Shown piece after piece: positions 33,502 through 43,624 of a stretch of DNA of 64,000 nucleotides (its first letter is position 1; every line of letters begins with the position of its first letter). The stretch lies in contig JAFZWM010000055.1 of NCBI GenBank assembly GCA_017617315.1, forward strand, positions 1-64,000, written 5' to 3'. The notes below the pieces were generated by a model. The model was not told the origin of the DNA. It saw only the letters and a list, made by a program, of their open reading frames with translations, and ran no database searches. The position numbers were made by a program, and so were the translations under genes. The stretch is from Bacteroidaceae bacterium. Its GTDB lineage: Bacteria; Bacteroidota; Bacteroidia; Bacteroidales; Bacteroidaceae.

Positions 33502-34614
33502 ATGATAAATTTAGCAAGACATATTGAGGTCTTATTGTTGACAAACGACTGCGTTATTGTGCCGGGGCTGGGAGGCTTTCTGGCACAACATGTGTCGGCG
33601 CGTCGTGTTGAAGAGGAGAACCTGTTTCTCCCACCAAGCCGCACAATCGGCTTTAATGCACACTTGAGCATGAACGACGGACTGCTCGTGCAATCATACA
33701 TGGAAACGTACGACGATTCGTTTCCCGAGGCAACGAAAAGAGTTGAAGAAGAAGTTAATGAACTTATCGAAGTATTGCGCAAGGAAGGCGAATACGAACT
33801 TAACGGCATCGGCACACTTTCAATGAATATAAACGGTGTTTACAGCTTTACTCCAAATCAGGCTGGAGCACTCTCACCATATTTATACGGATTCAGCTCT
33901 TTTGAGATGAAGGCACTTTCTGACGTTGCTGAAACAGAGGAAATCGCGCCAAGAAGAAACGTTACTGTACAGCCAGCCAAGAAGAACGAGGGCAAGGCTG
34001 CACACCAGTCTGTATTCACAATCGTGAAGCCAGAGGCTGGCAGCGACGACAAGAACAAATCTATAAACATCAATTTGAAATTGAGTTGGATAAGAAATAC
34101 AGTTGCCGTAGCAGCTGCTATTCTGCTTTTCTTCCTTGTTCCAGACAAGGTTGAAAACACTTATGTAAACAAAGCATACTACGCATCGAACAACCAAGGA
34201 AAGCTGTTCGACGCAATCAAGGATAAATCACTCGCAACAGCCATCATCAGCATTGAGCAGCCAATGGAGACGGTAAACGCCGCACCAGCAATCAGCGTTG
34301 CTCCAAAGCAGAATGTTGCAGCAAGCCAGAACACAAACGCAACAGCCGTAGCCGCTCCTGCTACTGCGGAGGCTACCATCTCTGACGAGAAATACTGCGT
34401 TGTTGTGGCAAGCGCAGTTCCACGCACATCGGCACTGAAGTTTGTCGAGGAACTGAAGAGCGAAGGATTCAAGAAGACACACCTTTACGAAAGCAATAAC
34501 ATCATCAGAGTTGTTTACGGCAGCTATCCTTCAAAAGAGGCAGCCTTGAATGAACAGAAGAAGTTGCGCGAAAACAAATATTTCGCCGACTCTTGGGTTC
34601 TAAAGCAAGAATAA
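33502..34614 (+). CDS. HU-CCDC81 and SPOR domain membrane protein
   Basis: A 370-residue protein. Residues 1-130 match the two-part HU-CCDC81 domain of Bacteroidetes (LARHIEVLLLTNDCVIVPGLGGFLAQ; then GIGTLSMNINGVYSFTP). A single membrane segment follows (RNTVAVAAAILLFFLVP, about residue 200), then an Ala-rich linker and a C-terminal SPOR domain (YCVVVASAVPRTSALKFVEELKSEGF...VVYGSYPSKEAALNEQKKL) which binds glycan strands lacking stem peptides at division sites. The fold order suggests a link between cytosol and septal peptidoglycan. It is 1 nt upstream of the FHA gene and likely co-transcribed with it. Confidence 0.88.
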   Translation: MINLARHIEVLLLTNDCVIVPGLGGFLAQHVSARRVEEENLFLPPSRTIGFNAHLSMNDGLLVQSYMETYDDSFPEATKRVEEEVNELIEVLRKEGEYELNGIGTLSMNINGVYSFTPNQAGALSPYLYGFSSFEMKALSDVAETEEIAPRRNVTVQPAKKNEGKAAHQSVFTIVKPEAGSDDKNKSININLKLSWIRNTVAVAAAILLFFLVPDKVENTYVNKAYYASNNQGKLFDAIKDKSLATAIISIEQPMETVNAAPAISVAPKQNVAASQNTNATAVAAPATAEATISDEKYCVVVASAVPRTSALKFVEELKSEGFKKTHLYESNNIIRVVYGSYPSKEAALNEQKKLRENKYFADSWVLKQE

Positions 34615-34615
34615 G

Positions 34616-35155
34616 ATGAAGAGAGTAAGGTGTCCTAAATGTCAGAACTATATTCTGTTCGACGAGACCAAATACAAAGACGGTCAGTCGCTTGTGTTCG
34701 TATGCGATGAGTGTAACAAACAATTCAGCATACGAATTGGTGTGTCTAAGCTAAAAGCCACACGCAAGGAAGAGCAACTTGACGAGCAGGAGAACAAAGA
34801 GGCTTTCGGCAGCATCGTTGTCATCGAGAATCAGTTTGCATACAAGCAGGTTATTCCGCTACGGGAGGGCGACAACGAGATTGGACGCTTCAACCGCGAC
34901 ACAAACATCAACTGCCCTATCGAGACAACCGACCCGAGCGTTGATTTCCGCCACTGCATCATAAACGTAAAGCGCAACAAAAACGGCGAACTCGTCTACA
35001 ATCTGCGCGATGCGAAAAGCGCGGTAGGCGTGTTCTACAACAACGACATTCTTGGAAACAAGGAACAGGTAAGACTCGAAGACGGAGCTATCTTCACACT
35101 CGGCGCAACAACACTAATCCTGCGCGCCGCAGGACAATCGGACAACAATGAGTAA
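34616..35155 (+). CDS. Zinc-ribbon and FHA-domain protein
   Basis: A 179-residue protein. The N-terminal CPKCQN...CDECNK is a four-cysteine zinc ribbon; from about residue 65 an FHA-like fold follows (IPLREGDNEIGRFNRDTNINCPIETTDPSVDFRHCIINVK...LEDGAIFTLGATTLILR). FHA domains bind phosphothreonine. Starts 1 nt after the HU/SPOR gene and overlaps the HAD phosphatase gene by 8 nt, so the three are one operon. Partners unknown. Confidence 0.85.
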   Translation: MKRVRCPKCQNYILFDETKYKDGQSLVFVCDECNKQFSIRIGVSKLKATRKEEQLDEQENKEAFGSIVVIENQFAYKQVIPLREGDNEIGRFNRDTNINCPIETTDPSVDFRHCIINVKRNKNGELVYNLRDAKSAVGVFYNNDILGNKEQVRLEDGAIFTLGATTLILRAAGQSDNNE

Positions 35156-35963
35156 ATACAAGATTCTGGTGCTCGACCTCGACGGCACTCTCACCAACAA
35201 GAAAAAGGAAATTACGCCACGCACTCTTTCGGTTCTCGAAAAAGCACAGCAGAAAGGACTGAAGATTGTATTGGCTTCGGGCAGACCGACTTTCGGAATA
35301 ATGCCACTTGCCGAGCAACTGAATCTGAAGCAATACGGAGGCTATATTCTGTCGTACAACGGCGGCAAAATCATCAATCTTGCCAACGACGAGGTTCTGT
35401 ATCAGAATGTTCTCGACAGTTCGCTTCTACCATATCTATATAAATGCGCAAAGGACAACGATTTTCAGATTCTTTCGTACAAGAACGAATATGTCTTCTG
35501 CGAAAATCCTTCGGACAAGTACGTTGAATACGAAGTAATGCTCAACAAGATGAAGAGCATGAAAGTAGAAAACTGGCTCGATGCCGTTGAAGAAGAACTG
35601 CCTAAATGTCTGATAGTTGGCGACCCAGAACCGCTTGCAAAGCTCGAAAAAAAGATGTTCGAACACTTGAAAGGCAAGATGAACGTTTTCAGGTCGGAGC
35701 CTTTCTTCCTCGAACTCGTTCCGATGGGAATTGACAAAGCCAAGTGCCTTGCCATTCTGCTCGAGAAGATTGGAATGACAAAGGACGAGATGATTGCCTG
35801 CGGCGACGGATTCAACGACCTTACAATGATTCAGTATGCAGGTCTTGGCGTTGCCATGTCTAACGCTCAGGACGTGGTAAAAGAAGCTGCCGACTATGTA
35901 ACTCTGTCGAACGAAGAAGACGGCGTTGCATTTGCCGTTGAGAAATTCTACCTCAACGACTGA
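35148..35963 (+). CDS. Cof-type HAD phosphatase
   Basis: A 271-residue cytosolic HAD hydrolase of the Cof/YbiV subfamily. Motif I is LVLDLDGTLTNKKKEI with the nucleophile aspartate, motif II is LASGRPTFG, the conserved lysine is in GIDKAKCLAILLEK, and motif IV is ACGDGFNDLTMIQYAGLGVAMSNA. These act on sugar phosphates, PLP or FMN; the substrate cannot be read from the sequence. Overlaps the FHA gene by 8 nt and converges on the AraC gene. Confidence 0.9.
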   Translation: MSKYKILVLDLDGTLTNKKKEITPRTLSVLEKAQQKGLKIVLASGRPTFGIMPLAEQLNLKQYGGYILSYNGGKIINLANDEVLYQNVLDSSLLPYLYKCAKDNDFQILSYKNEYVFCENPSDKYVEYEVMLNKMKSMKVENWLDAVEEELPKCLIVGDPEPLAKLEKKMFEHLKGKMNVFRSEPFFLELVPMGIDKAKCLAILLEKIGMTKDEMIACGDGFNDLTMIQYAGLGVAMSNAQDVVKEAADYVTLSNEEDGVAFAVEKFYLND

Positions 35964-35969
35964 CCTTTC

Positions 35970-36845
35970 CTATCTGGCATTTCGCTTGCGATACTGGAAC
36001 GGAGATATTCCCGTGTGCTGACGGAAATATTTTCCGAAGAACGACTGGTTGCTGAAGCCAAATTCGAGTGCAACCTGCTTTATCGACATAGATGTTGATT
36101 CAAGCACTTGCTTTGCCTCGGCAATGATGGTCTGGTCTACCCACTGAACAGGCGACAATCCGCTTCGGTCTCTTATCAGCTTAGAGAAATATCTCGGCGT
36201 AAGATTCTGCATTTCAGCATATTTCTCAACTTTTCTCTCAGTTTTGTAATGTGCATTCAGGTCGAGCATGAACTGATGGAAAATCTCGTCGGCACGGCTC
36301 AGTTCGAGCGGCTTCACTGGATGGTTTCCGAAGAAGAGCAAGAACAGTTCGTAGCAGATGCACTGCGCCTTTGCCTTCATCAGTTCGACAAGAAGCAAAG
36401 CTGTCTGGTTCTCGTTGTCCAAGAAACGGTCGCTGCCAATGCTGTCGTACAAATCGAGCACCTGACTCTTGAACTTGTCGAAAGCGTCGGGCGCAAGAGA
36501 GATACACGGATTGCTGCGGATGTAAAGAATATTCTGCGGACTCGTAGCCTTGTGGACGAGCGAGATGACGAAATCGACCCTCGAAATAAGAATCACTCCC
36601 CTGAAATTCGCGCTGCGGCTGAGCAGGCGCAATATGATAGACGATGTGTTAAGATACACATCTCCCCTCTTCATCTTATAGATTGTGCCGTCGTGCGAGA
36701 TTCTGATTTCGCCCTCAAGACAGATGAGAAATCCGCACAAGCCTATGGTAGAAACAAAGTCACCATCAGAAATCTCCTTTGTTACACCAACCGCACTGTT
36801 GCCATTTAGCAAAACAAAATAAAATGGTAATCTCTCTGCTAACAT
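35970..36845 (-). CDS. AraC-family transcriptional regulator
   Basis: The chosen start is ATG 36845 (MLAERLPFYFVLLNGNSAVGV), giving 291 residues; the longer frame to 36971 adds a hydrophobic AT-rich extension lying in the intergenic region. A cupin-like N-terminal sensor (GEIRISHDGTIYKMKRGDVYLNTSS) precedes the C-terminal double helix-turn-helix: AEMQNLTPRYFSKLIRDRSGLSP and IKQVALEFGFSNQSFFGKYFRQHTGISPFQYRK. It is divergent from an RND efflux operon 224 bp away and is the likely regulator of it, in response to an unknown ligand. Confidence 0.87.
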   Translation of the reverse strand: MLAERLPFYFVLLNGNSAVGVTKEISDGDFVSTIGLCGFLICLEGEIRISHDGTIYKMKRGDVYLNTSSIILRLLSRSANFRGVILISRVDFVISLVHKATSPQNILYIRSNPCISLAPDAFDKFKSQVLDLYDSIGSDRFLDNENQTALLLVELMKAKAQCICYELFLLFFGNHPVKPLELSRADEIFHQFMLDLNAHYKTERKVEKYAEMQNLTPRYFSKLIRDRSGLSPVQWVDQTIIAEAKQVLESTSMSIKQVALEFGFSNQSFFGKYFRQHTGISPFQYRKRNAR

Positions 36846-36988
36846 ACAATTTGTTTTGATTCTACAATTCGACACAAAAATAATACATATAGAACAAATA
36901 TAAAAGTATCGGCAATAAATTTTAACATTTTTTTGTACTTTTCGAATAAGAATAATACTTTTAGAAGCCATTTTTACAATTTTTTAGC

Positions 36989-37019
36989 TTTCAAATGTTA
37001 AATATTATGTTTATCTTCG
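36989..37019 (+). promoter_or_regulatory. Promoter of the RND efflux operon
   Basis: TTTC at 36989-36992, 19 bp, TATCTTCG at 37012-37019. An imperfect match, as expected for a promoter that needs an activator such as the divergent AraC protein. Confidence 0.45.
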
Positions 37020-37069
37020 CAGAGATTTTTAATTATTTTTCTGGATAATCTTATAAACTCACAGATAGT

Positions 37070-38137
37070 ATGAAAGTATCTTTTCTATTTAAGTTTATTG
37101 CTATGGGATTAGTACTCACAGCTTGTGGTAAAAAGGAGAGCAACCCTAAAGTTGCCAAAATGGTTCAGCTGGATGTTGTAACGAATGCCGACAGTCAGAA
37201 CAGCATGCAATATCCGGGTAAAGTAAAGGCATCAGAAGAGATAAACCTGTCGTTCAAGGTGGCTGGCAATATCTTGAAGAACTATGTCAGCGAAGGTCAG
37301 CAGGTGAGACAAGGACAGCTCATTGCGCGAATTGACCCGACAGACTATCAGATTCAGCTCGACGCGACAGAGGCCGAATACAGTCAGGTAAAGGCTGAAT
37401 GCGAGCGAGTTATGGAACTGTACAAGGAAAACGGAACGACAGCCAACAATAACGACAAGGCTGTTTACGGTCTGAAGCAGATTACAGCAAAATACAAGCA
37501 TCACAAAGATCAGCTTGGCTATACCTATCTCTATGCACCATTCAGCGGAAGCATAAAGAAGGTTTATTTCGACAGCCACGAGATTGTTGCCGCAGGAATG
37601 CCAGTAGTTACAATGATGAGCAATGGAGTTCCGGAGGTAGAGATTAACATTCCGGCACGAGCTTACACAAAGCGAAACACTTTCAGCGGATATCAGTGTA
37701 CTTTCGATTCATATCCGGGCGTTGTATACCATCTGAAGCTTATCAACATAAGCCAGAACGCCAATACAAACCAGCTATACACCGTGCGCCTTCAGCTCTT
37801 GGCTAACGGCAACCCAATGCCATCGCCGGGCATGAACACTACGGTAAGCATCTTCAGCAACGAAGACGGAGCTGCAAAGCTTACTGTTCCAAACTCAGCC
37901 CTGAAAGAGGAGAACGGAAAGAGCTATGTGTTTACGTTCAACAACGACACAAAGAAGGTTGAGCAGAAGGAAGTTGAGATTAAGAGACTCCTGAGCAACG
38001 GAAAGTGCGTAGTTACAAGCAGCACACTTCAGCATGGCGACCAAATTGTCAAGTTCGGCGTTCACCACATAAGCGACGGCGAGACAGTTGAGCCTGTAAA
38101 GACTAATTCACAAACTAACGTAGGAGGATTGCTATAA
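37070..38137 (+). CDS. RND efflux periplasmic adaptor lipoprotein
   Basis: A 355-residue membrane-fusion protein. Lipoprotein signal MKVSFLFKFIAMGLVLTACGKK (Cys20). The lipoyl-like halves (LSFKVAGNILKNYVSEGQQVRQGQLIARIDPTDY and YLYAPFSGSIKKVYFDSHEIVAAGMPVVTMM) flank a short helical hairpin; beta-barrel and proximal domains follow. It joins the inner-membrane pump encoded next to the outer-membrane channel encoded third. Stop and next start overlap by 1 nt (TAATG). Confidence 0.92.
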   Translation: MKVSFLFKFIAMGLVLTACGKKESNPKVAKMVQLDVVTNADSQNSMQYPGKVKASEEINLSFKVAGNILKNYVSEGQQVRQGQLIARIDPTDYQIQLDATEAEYSQVKAECERVMELYKENGTTANNNDKAVYGLKQITAKYKHHKDQLGYTYLYAPFSGSIKKVYFDSHEIVAAGMPVVTMMSNGVPEVEINIPARAYTKRNTFSGYQCTFDSYPGVVYHLKLINISQNANTNQLYTVRLQLLANGNPMPSPGMNTTVSIFSNEDGAAKLTVPNSALKEENGKSYVFTFNNDTKKVEQKEVEIKRLLSNGKCVVTSSTLQHGDQIVKFGVHHISDGETVEPVKTNSQTNVGGLL

Positions 38138-41100
38138 TGGATTTCAGTAGTTGGGCTTTTAAAAACAAGAATCTGGTCTACTTCCTGATAGCCATACTTA
38201 TCTGCGGAGGCCTTCTGGCTGCATGGCAGATGAGTAAGCTGGAAGACCCGGAAGTAAAAGTAAAGCAAGCTCTCGTGGTAGCCGTATATCCGGGAGCAGA
38301 CGCACATCAGGTGGAGCTCGAAGCCACCGACATCCTTGAGAAGAGCATCCGCACCATGCCTAACGTATCGAGCGTGGAGAGCTACTCTTACAACGATATG
38401 GCAATCATCACCGTAGAACTGAACACCACCGTTGCCAACGATGACGTTGAGCAGTGCTGGGACGCTCTGCGACGAAAGGTCAGCGATGCCACGACAAAAC
38501 TGCCTGACGGCGTTTCGACTCAGGTGCGCGACGACTTCGGAAATGTGTTCGGAATGTTCTACGCCCTCACCGGCGACGGACTTGCCGACCGCGAGCTTGC
38601 CGACTATGCCGAACTTGTGAAGAGAGAGGTAATGAACATGGACGGCGTTGACCGCGTTGACATCTACGGAAAACGCTCCGACTGCATATACATCTCGCTT
38701 CTGCAAGACAGAATGGCAAACCTCGGCGTAAAGCAGATTGAGGTGCTGATGACGCTTAACGGCCAGAACAAGACTACTTACAGCGGATATTTTGACAACG
38801 GCGACAACCGCATACGCGTTACCGTGAGCGATCGCTTCAAGAGCATTGACGACATTGGCAACATGATTATCCAAGGTCATGAGAACGACCAGCTAAGACT
38901 AAAGGATATCGCCCAGATAACCACAGGATATGCCGAGCCAACAAGAAACGAGATGTTCTACGACGGCAACCGCTCGCTCGGACTTATGATTGCCCCTACC
39001 AGCGGAGCCGACATCGTCAAGGTCGGCGCAGAGGTTGAGAAGAAGATAAACGAGCTGCAAGAATCGCGTCTGCCAGCCGGAATAAACATCCACAAGGTGT
39101 TCTTCCAGCCAGACAGAGTGAACGATGCCCTCGGCACATTCCTCATCAACCTTATCGAGTCAATCGCAATCGTTATCCTCATCCTGATGTTCGCAATGGG
39201 CATCAAGAGCGGAATCATCATCGGAATAAGCCTGCTGATTACCGTCTGCGGCTCGTTCCTGTTCCTTTCTGCCGCCGGCGGAACAATGCAGCGAGTATCG
39301 CTCGGCGCATTCATCCTTGCAATGGGAATGTTGGTTGATAATGCCATCGTTATTATAGATGGAATCCTTATCGACCGCAAGAATCCAGAAAAATCTAAGT
39401 TCGAGGCTCTGACCGACATTGGAAAGCAGACAGCCATGCCGCTGCTTGGCGCAACAATGATTGCCATCATTGCCTTTCTGCCAATCTTCATGTCGCCAGA
39501 TACTGCCGGTGTCTACACGCGCGACCTCTTCATCGTGCTCGCCGTGTCGCTATCGCTCAGCTGGCTGCTCGCCCTCACGCACGTTCCGCTGATGGCAAGC
39601 CGATACATCAAGTGGAAAAAGAAAGACAAGGACAAAGATGCCACAGATGCTGATTTTGTAGACGACAACGAGAATATTGAGGACGAAGAGCATAACGAGA
39701 AATCTGACTTCGATGCCTACACAGGCAAGGGCTACGACTATCTGCGCAAGATTCTGCTGTTCGGACTGTCGCACCGCCTTGTGTTCACCGTTGCAATGGT
39801 CGGACTGCTGCTGCTCTCAATCTTCGGCTACACGAAGATGAAGCAGAAGTTCTTCCCTGATATGACCTACGACCAGCTTTACATGGAGTACAAGCTGCCG
39901 GAGGGCACAAACTACACCCGAATAGAGAAAGACCTCCAAAGCATTCAGGAATATCTGAAGACGCGAGATGAGATTACGCACATAACAGCCTCAATCGGCG
40001 GAACTCCGGGACGATACAACCTTGTGCGAAGCATCGCTACCCCATCGGTATCGTACGGCGAGCTGATTATCGACTTCAAGAGTGCCAAAGCGCTCATCGA
40101 GAACATGGACAGCATCCAGCAGTACCTCAACAAGCACTATCCCGACGCATACGTCAAGCTGAAGAGATACAACCTGATGTTCAAGAAATACCCTATAGAG
40201 GCTCAGTTTGTAGGTCCTGATCCCGGCGTATTGACACAACTTGCCGACAGTTGCCGCAAGATTATGGAAGAAAGTCCGGAAGTCTGCCTTATCACATCAG
40301 ACTGGGCACCAAAAGTTCCGAACATAACCGTTGAGTACGATCAGAGCGCGGCTCGAGCACTAAACCTGAGCCGAAACGACGTGAGCATGTCGTTGCTTTC
40401 TGCCGCCGGCGGACTGCCAATCGGCTCGTTCTACGAAGGCATTCACAAGAACTCAATCTACGTCAAGACTCTCGATTCGAACGGCAATGCCATCGAGAAT
40501 CTTAACAACGTTCAGGTGTTCTCAACAATGCCGTCGCTCACAGGAGTGCTCGACAAGAACCTTCTGTTGCAGATTAAGACCGGAAATCTTGAGAAGCAAG
40601 ACATCATCGAGGCCGTAATGAGTTCAACCCCACTCGACCAGATTGCAAAGAGCGTGGACGTTAAGTGGGAAACTCCGGTTGTGCCAAGATGGAACGGACA
40701 GCGATGCCTGAGAATGCAGTGCTCGCCTGCTTCGGGAATAGAAACAGAGAAGGCACGTCAGGCAATAGAGAAGAAACTGGCTCGCATAGAGCTGCCAAAG
40801 GGCTACAGCCTTAGATGGCAGGGCGAAAAGGAGGCGAGCGACAAGAGCATGAAGTATCTGTTCAAGAACTTCCCGATGGCAATAATTCTGATGATTGCCA
40901 TACTTATCATGCTGTTCAAGGATTACCGCAAGCCGACGATTATCTTCTGCTCAATACCGTTCGTACTGATTGGCGTTGTGTCAGCAATGCTCGTTACAGG
41001 CAAGGCATTCGACTTTGTTGCCATCGTCGGAACGCTCGGACTCATAGGTATGATTATAAAGAACGGCATCGTGCTTATCGACGAGATTACGCTCGAACTG

Positions 41101-41337
41101 AACAACGGTTCTGCTCCGATAGACGCTCTGGTAAACAGTGCGATGAGCCGATTCCGCCCAGTGCTTATGGCATCGCTCACCACAATCCTCGGAATGATTC
41201 CGTTGCTGTCTGATGCCATGTTCGGCTCAATGGCTGCCGCAATCATGGGCGGTCTGTTCGTGGGCACATGCATCACACTTCTGTTCATGCCAGTGCTCTA
41301 CGCGCTTTTCTTCAACATCAAAAAAACTGACAAATAA
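38137..41337 (+). CDS. RND-family efflux transporter (AcrB type)
   Basis: A 1066-residue inner-membrane pump. Twelve membrane segments are expected; visible ones include LVYFLIAILICGGLLAAW at the N-terminus and the cluster IAIVILILMFAMGIKSGIIIGISLLITV. The proton-relay region is present in LGAFILAMGMLVDNAIVIIDG (adjacent aspartates replaced by DN, as in many HAE1 pumps). A charged cytosolic loop (about residues 490-525: KWKKKDKDKDATDADF...) separates the two halves. Central gene of a complete adaptor-pump-channel operon. Substrates unknown. Confidence 0.93.
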   Translation: MDFSSWAFKNKNLVYFLIAILICGGLLAAWQMSKLEDPEVKVKQALVVAVYPGADAHQVELEATDILEKSIRTMPNVSSVESYSYNDMAIITVELNTTVANDDVEQCWDALRRKVSDATTKLPDGVSTQVRDDFGNVFGMFYALTGDGLADRELADYAELVKREVMNMDGVDRVDIYGKRSDCIYISLLQDRMANLGVKQIEVLMTLNGQNKTTYSGYFDNGDNRIRVTVSDRFKSIDDIGNMIIQGHENDQLRLKDIAQITTGYAEPTRNEMFYDGNRSLGLMIAPTSGADIVKVGAEVEKKINELQESRLPAGINIHKVFFQPDRVNDALGTFLINLIESIAIVILILMFAMGIKSGIIIGISLLITVCGSFLFLSAAGGTMQRVSLGAFILAMGMLVDNAIVIIDGILIDRKNPEKSKFEALTDIGKQTAMPLLGATMIAIIAFLPIFMSPDTAGVYTRDLFIVLAVSLSLSWLLALTHVPLMASRYIKWKKKDKDKDATDADFVDDNENIEDEEHNEKSDFDAYTGKGYDYLRKILLFGLSHRLVFTVAMVGLLLLSIFGYTKMKQKFFPDMTYDQLYMEYKLPEGTNYTRIEKDLQSIQEYLKTRDEITHITASIGGTPGRYNLVRSIATPSVSYGELIIDFKSAKALIENMDSIQQYLNKHYPDAYVKLKRYNLMFKKYPIEAQFVGPDPGVLTQLADSCRKIMEESPEVCLITSDWAPKVPNITVEYDQSAARALNLSRNDVSMSLLSAAGGLPIGSFYEGIHKNSIYVKTLDSNGNAIENLNNVQVFSTMPSLTGVLDKNLLLQIKTGNLEKQDIIEAVMSSTPLDQIAKSVDVKWETPVVPRWNGQRCLRMQCSPASGIETEKARQAIEKKLARIELPKGYSLRWQGEKEASDKSMKYLFKNFPMAIILMIAILIMLFKDYRKPTIIFCSIPFVLIGVVSAMLVTGKAFDFVAIVGTLGLIGMIIKNGIVLIDEITLELNNGSAPIDALVNSAMSRFRPVLMASLTTILGMIPLLSDAMFGSMAAAIMGGLFVGTCITLLFMPVLYALFFNIKKTDK

Positions 41338-42692
41338 TGAAATACTTAAGTATATTTGCACTCGCACTGCTTGCATCGGCACAGCTTTCGGCACAAGAAA
41401 CGCTCAACATTAAGCAGTGCAGGGAGATGGCTCTGCAAAACAACAAGCAGATAACCGCTTCGGACAAGAAGATTGCCATTGCCGACTTGCAGATAAAGAG
41501 CATGAAGGGCAACTTTCTGCCCGACATCTCGGTGATGGGAAATGCCCACTTCTCGACAATGAAAGGCGATCTGTCCGACCGCATAAAAATAGGCGACATG
41601 ACGCAGATGCTCAACACATTCCTAACCATGTCGGGACTGCCGATGACCATTCCTGCGCCCGACCTCACCTACAATCTGCATCAGCTTTATCAGGCCGGCG
41701 TGATAGTAAAGCAGCCAATCTATATGGGCGGAAAAATCACGGCCGGATACAAGATGTACCAGCTTAAGAAGGAGGCTCTTCAGGCAAGCCACAGCCTTAC
41801 CGAAAGCGAGGTGATTGTACAAACCGACGATGCCTACGCCAAACTAGTAAAGGCTTCGGAACTCGAAAAGGTTGCCAAGCAGTACAACGAACTTCTGCTC
41901 GAGCTTCAGCGCAACGTACAGAGCGCGGTAAACCACGGAATGGCTACGCAGAACGACCTGCTGAAAGTAAAGGTTAAGCTAAACGAGAGCGAGTTGCAGA
42001 TGCGCAAGGCTCAGAACGGCATCCGTCTGGCAACGATGAACCTTTGCCACTACATCGGCAAGCCTCTGACATCAGACGTAAAGGTGGTTAGCGAATATCC
42101 GTCAGTCAGCTATCAGCCAAGCAACACGCAAGACATCTCAGCACGTCCAGAATATCAGATGCTTAGCAAAAAGGTAGAAGTAGCCCAGCAGAACGTAAAG
42201 CTCGTGCGCAGCGAACTTCTGCCAAAAGTATCGTTAATCGGAACGGCAAACTATTTCTATGGCGGAGAATTCAGCAACAAAACGATTCTCGACAACAAGG
42301 CGTTGGGCGGACTGGTGAACGTAACGATTCCGATTTTCCACTTTGGCGAGCGAATAAACAAGCTTAAGGCTGCCAAACTCGAATACGAACAGGCGCAGAT
42401 TGAGCAGAACGATCTCAACGAGAAGATGACTCTTGAACTTGCACAATGCGCCAACAAACTCGACGAGGCTAAGCTCGAGGCTGAGCTGGCAGAAAAATCG
42501 CTCGAGCAGGCTGCCGAAAATATGCGAATGAGCAAGAAGTCATACGATGTTGGAATGGAAACTCTTTCGAACTATCTCGAAGCACAGACTCTATGGCAAA
42601 AGGCCTACGAGACAAAGGTTGAGAGCTATTTCCAACTCTATCTCAACTACATAGCATATCAGAAGGCGCAAGGCACACTAACAAACAATTAA
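41337..42692 (+). CDS. TolC-family outer-membrane efflux protein
   Basis: A 451-residue protein with signal peptide (MKYLSIFALALLASAQLSAQ). It has the internal duplication of long helices and short strands typical of TolC (LNIKQCREMALQNNKQITASDKKI...; later AQNVKLVRSELLPKVSLIG...). It forms the outer-membrane duct for the RND pump encoded upstream, which it overlaps by 1 nt. A terminator follows. Confidence 0.92.
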   Translation: MKYLSIFALALLASAQLSAQETLNIKQCREMALQNNKQITASDKKIAIADLQIKSMKGNFLPDISVMGNAHFSTMKGDLSDRIKIGDMTQMLNTFLTMSGLPMTIPAPDLTYNLHQLYQAGVIVKQPIYMGGKITAGYKMYQLKKEALQASHSLTESEVIVQTDDAYAKLVKASELEKVAKQYNELLLELQRNVQSAVNHGMATQNDLLKVKVKLNESELQMRKAQNGIRLATMNLCHYIGKPLTSDVKVVSEYPSVSYQPSNTQDISARPEYQMLSKKVEVAQQNVKLVRSELLPKVSLIGTANYFYGGEFSNKTILDNKALGGLVNVTIPIFHFGERINKLKAAKLEYEQAQIEQNDLNEKMTLELAQCANKLDEAKLEAELAEKSLEQAAENMRMSKKSYDVGMETLSNYLEAQTLWQKAYETKVESYFQLYLNYIAYQKAQGTLTNN

Positions 42693-42705
42693 CATTCAAT
42701 AAAGA

Positions 42706-42738
42706 AAACGAGGAAGCTTTTTTAAGGCTTCCTCGTTT
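42706..42738. terminator. Terminator after the efflux operon
   Basis: 12-bp perfect stem AAACGAGGAAGC/GCTTCCTCGTTT, 9-nt T-rich loop; shared with the convergent TPR gene. Confidence 0.83.
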
Positions 42739-42745
42739 CTGTTTA

Positions 42746-43624
42746 TTATAAATCTTTCAACGCTTCCTCCGCGGCTGATTTCAATTCCTCGTTTTTGCTT
42801 CCAAGCAGTTTTTTGTAGTATTTTTTTGCTTCCTTTTTGTTTCCAAATTTCTTGTTGAGGAATGCGATGTTGCTTATTACAATTTCATCCGAAGGGTCTA
42901 TTACATGAATTTTCTCAAAAAAGCCAAGTGCCTCTTTTTCGTTTCCACTCATAGCCAAAAGAGCACCTTTGTTATTTAGAAAATACACACTTTTGGGATA
43001 ATGCGCAAGAAAATCGTCCACGAGAGCCATTGCCAACGAATCCAACTTGTCATCATACAATTCTGCAAAATATTGCTGATATGAATCCGTTAACATAGTC
43101 ATTCCATCTTGAATAGCCTCGTCGCCCGACCATTTCCACCTATTATTGTTTTCTACGGAACGGTCAAGAACCCTGTGAAGTTCTTTCAGAGCCATATCAT
43201 ACTCACCGCACGAAAATAGGATGCGAGTCTTTCCAAAAGCCAAATCAACTCTATCAGGATACTTCTGTATGCCCTCGTCTATTGTTTTTATGGCAAGATT
43301 CAGATTAACACTGTGCATTCCTAAATCTCCAAAATATGCAACAGCGTTGCCTGTTGAATCTACAACGGCAAGCGACTCGCCCTTAGGCTGAGAAGACGTG
43401 AAAAGAATCGGCTCACTTCTCTTCTTCAAAATATAGTAGTTGAACCATGCGGCATAGACATCGGCCGTTTTTCCCTTTTCATTCTCCCACTTTTTAATGT
43501 AAGAGGCGATTGTCGCAGTATCCGAATTGTTTAGCAACTGCACAAAGTCCTTGTAATGTTTGTCTTGCGCAAACAAAGGAGTTACAAAAAGTAACAACAA
43601 GATTGATAATCCTAATTTTTTCAT
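42746..43624 (-). CDS. Exported TPR-repeat protein
   Basis: A 292-residue protein with signal peptide (MKKLGLSILLLLFVTPLFAQ). TPR-type helical pairs are readable, for example LAIKTIDEGIQKYPDRVDLAFGKTRILFSCGEYDMALKELHRVL, VYFLNNKGALLAMSGNEKEALGFFEKIHVIDPSD and ISNIAFLNKKFGNKKEAKKYYKKLL. Such repeats scaffold protein contacts; partner unknown. Single gene on the minus strand, converging on the efflux operon. Confidence 0.8.
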   Translation of the reverse strand: MKKLGLSILLLLFVTPLFAQDKHYKDFVQLLNNSDTATIASYIKKWENEKGKTADVYAAWFNYYILKKRSEPILFTSSQPKGESLAVVDSTGNAVAYFGDLGMHSVNLNLAIKTIDEGIQKYPDRVDLAFGKTRILFSCGEYDMALKELHRVLDRSVENNNRWKWSGDEAIQDGMTMLTDSYQQYFAELYDDKLDSLAMALVDDFLAHYPKSVYFLNNKGALLAMSGNEKEALGFFEKIHVIDPSDEIVISNIAFLNKKFGNKKEAKKYYKKLLGSKNEELKSAAEEALKDL

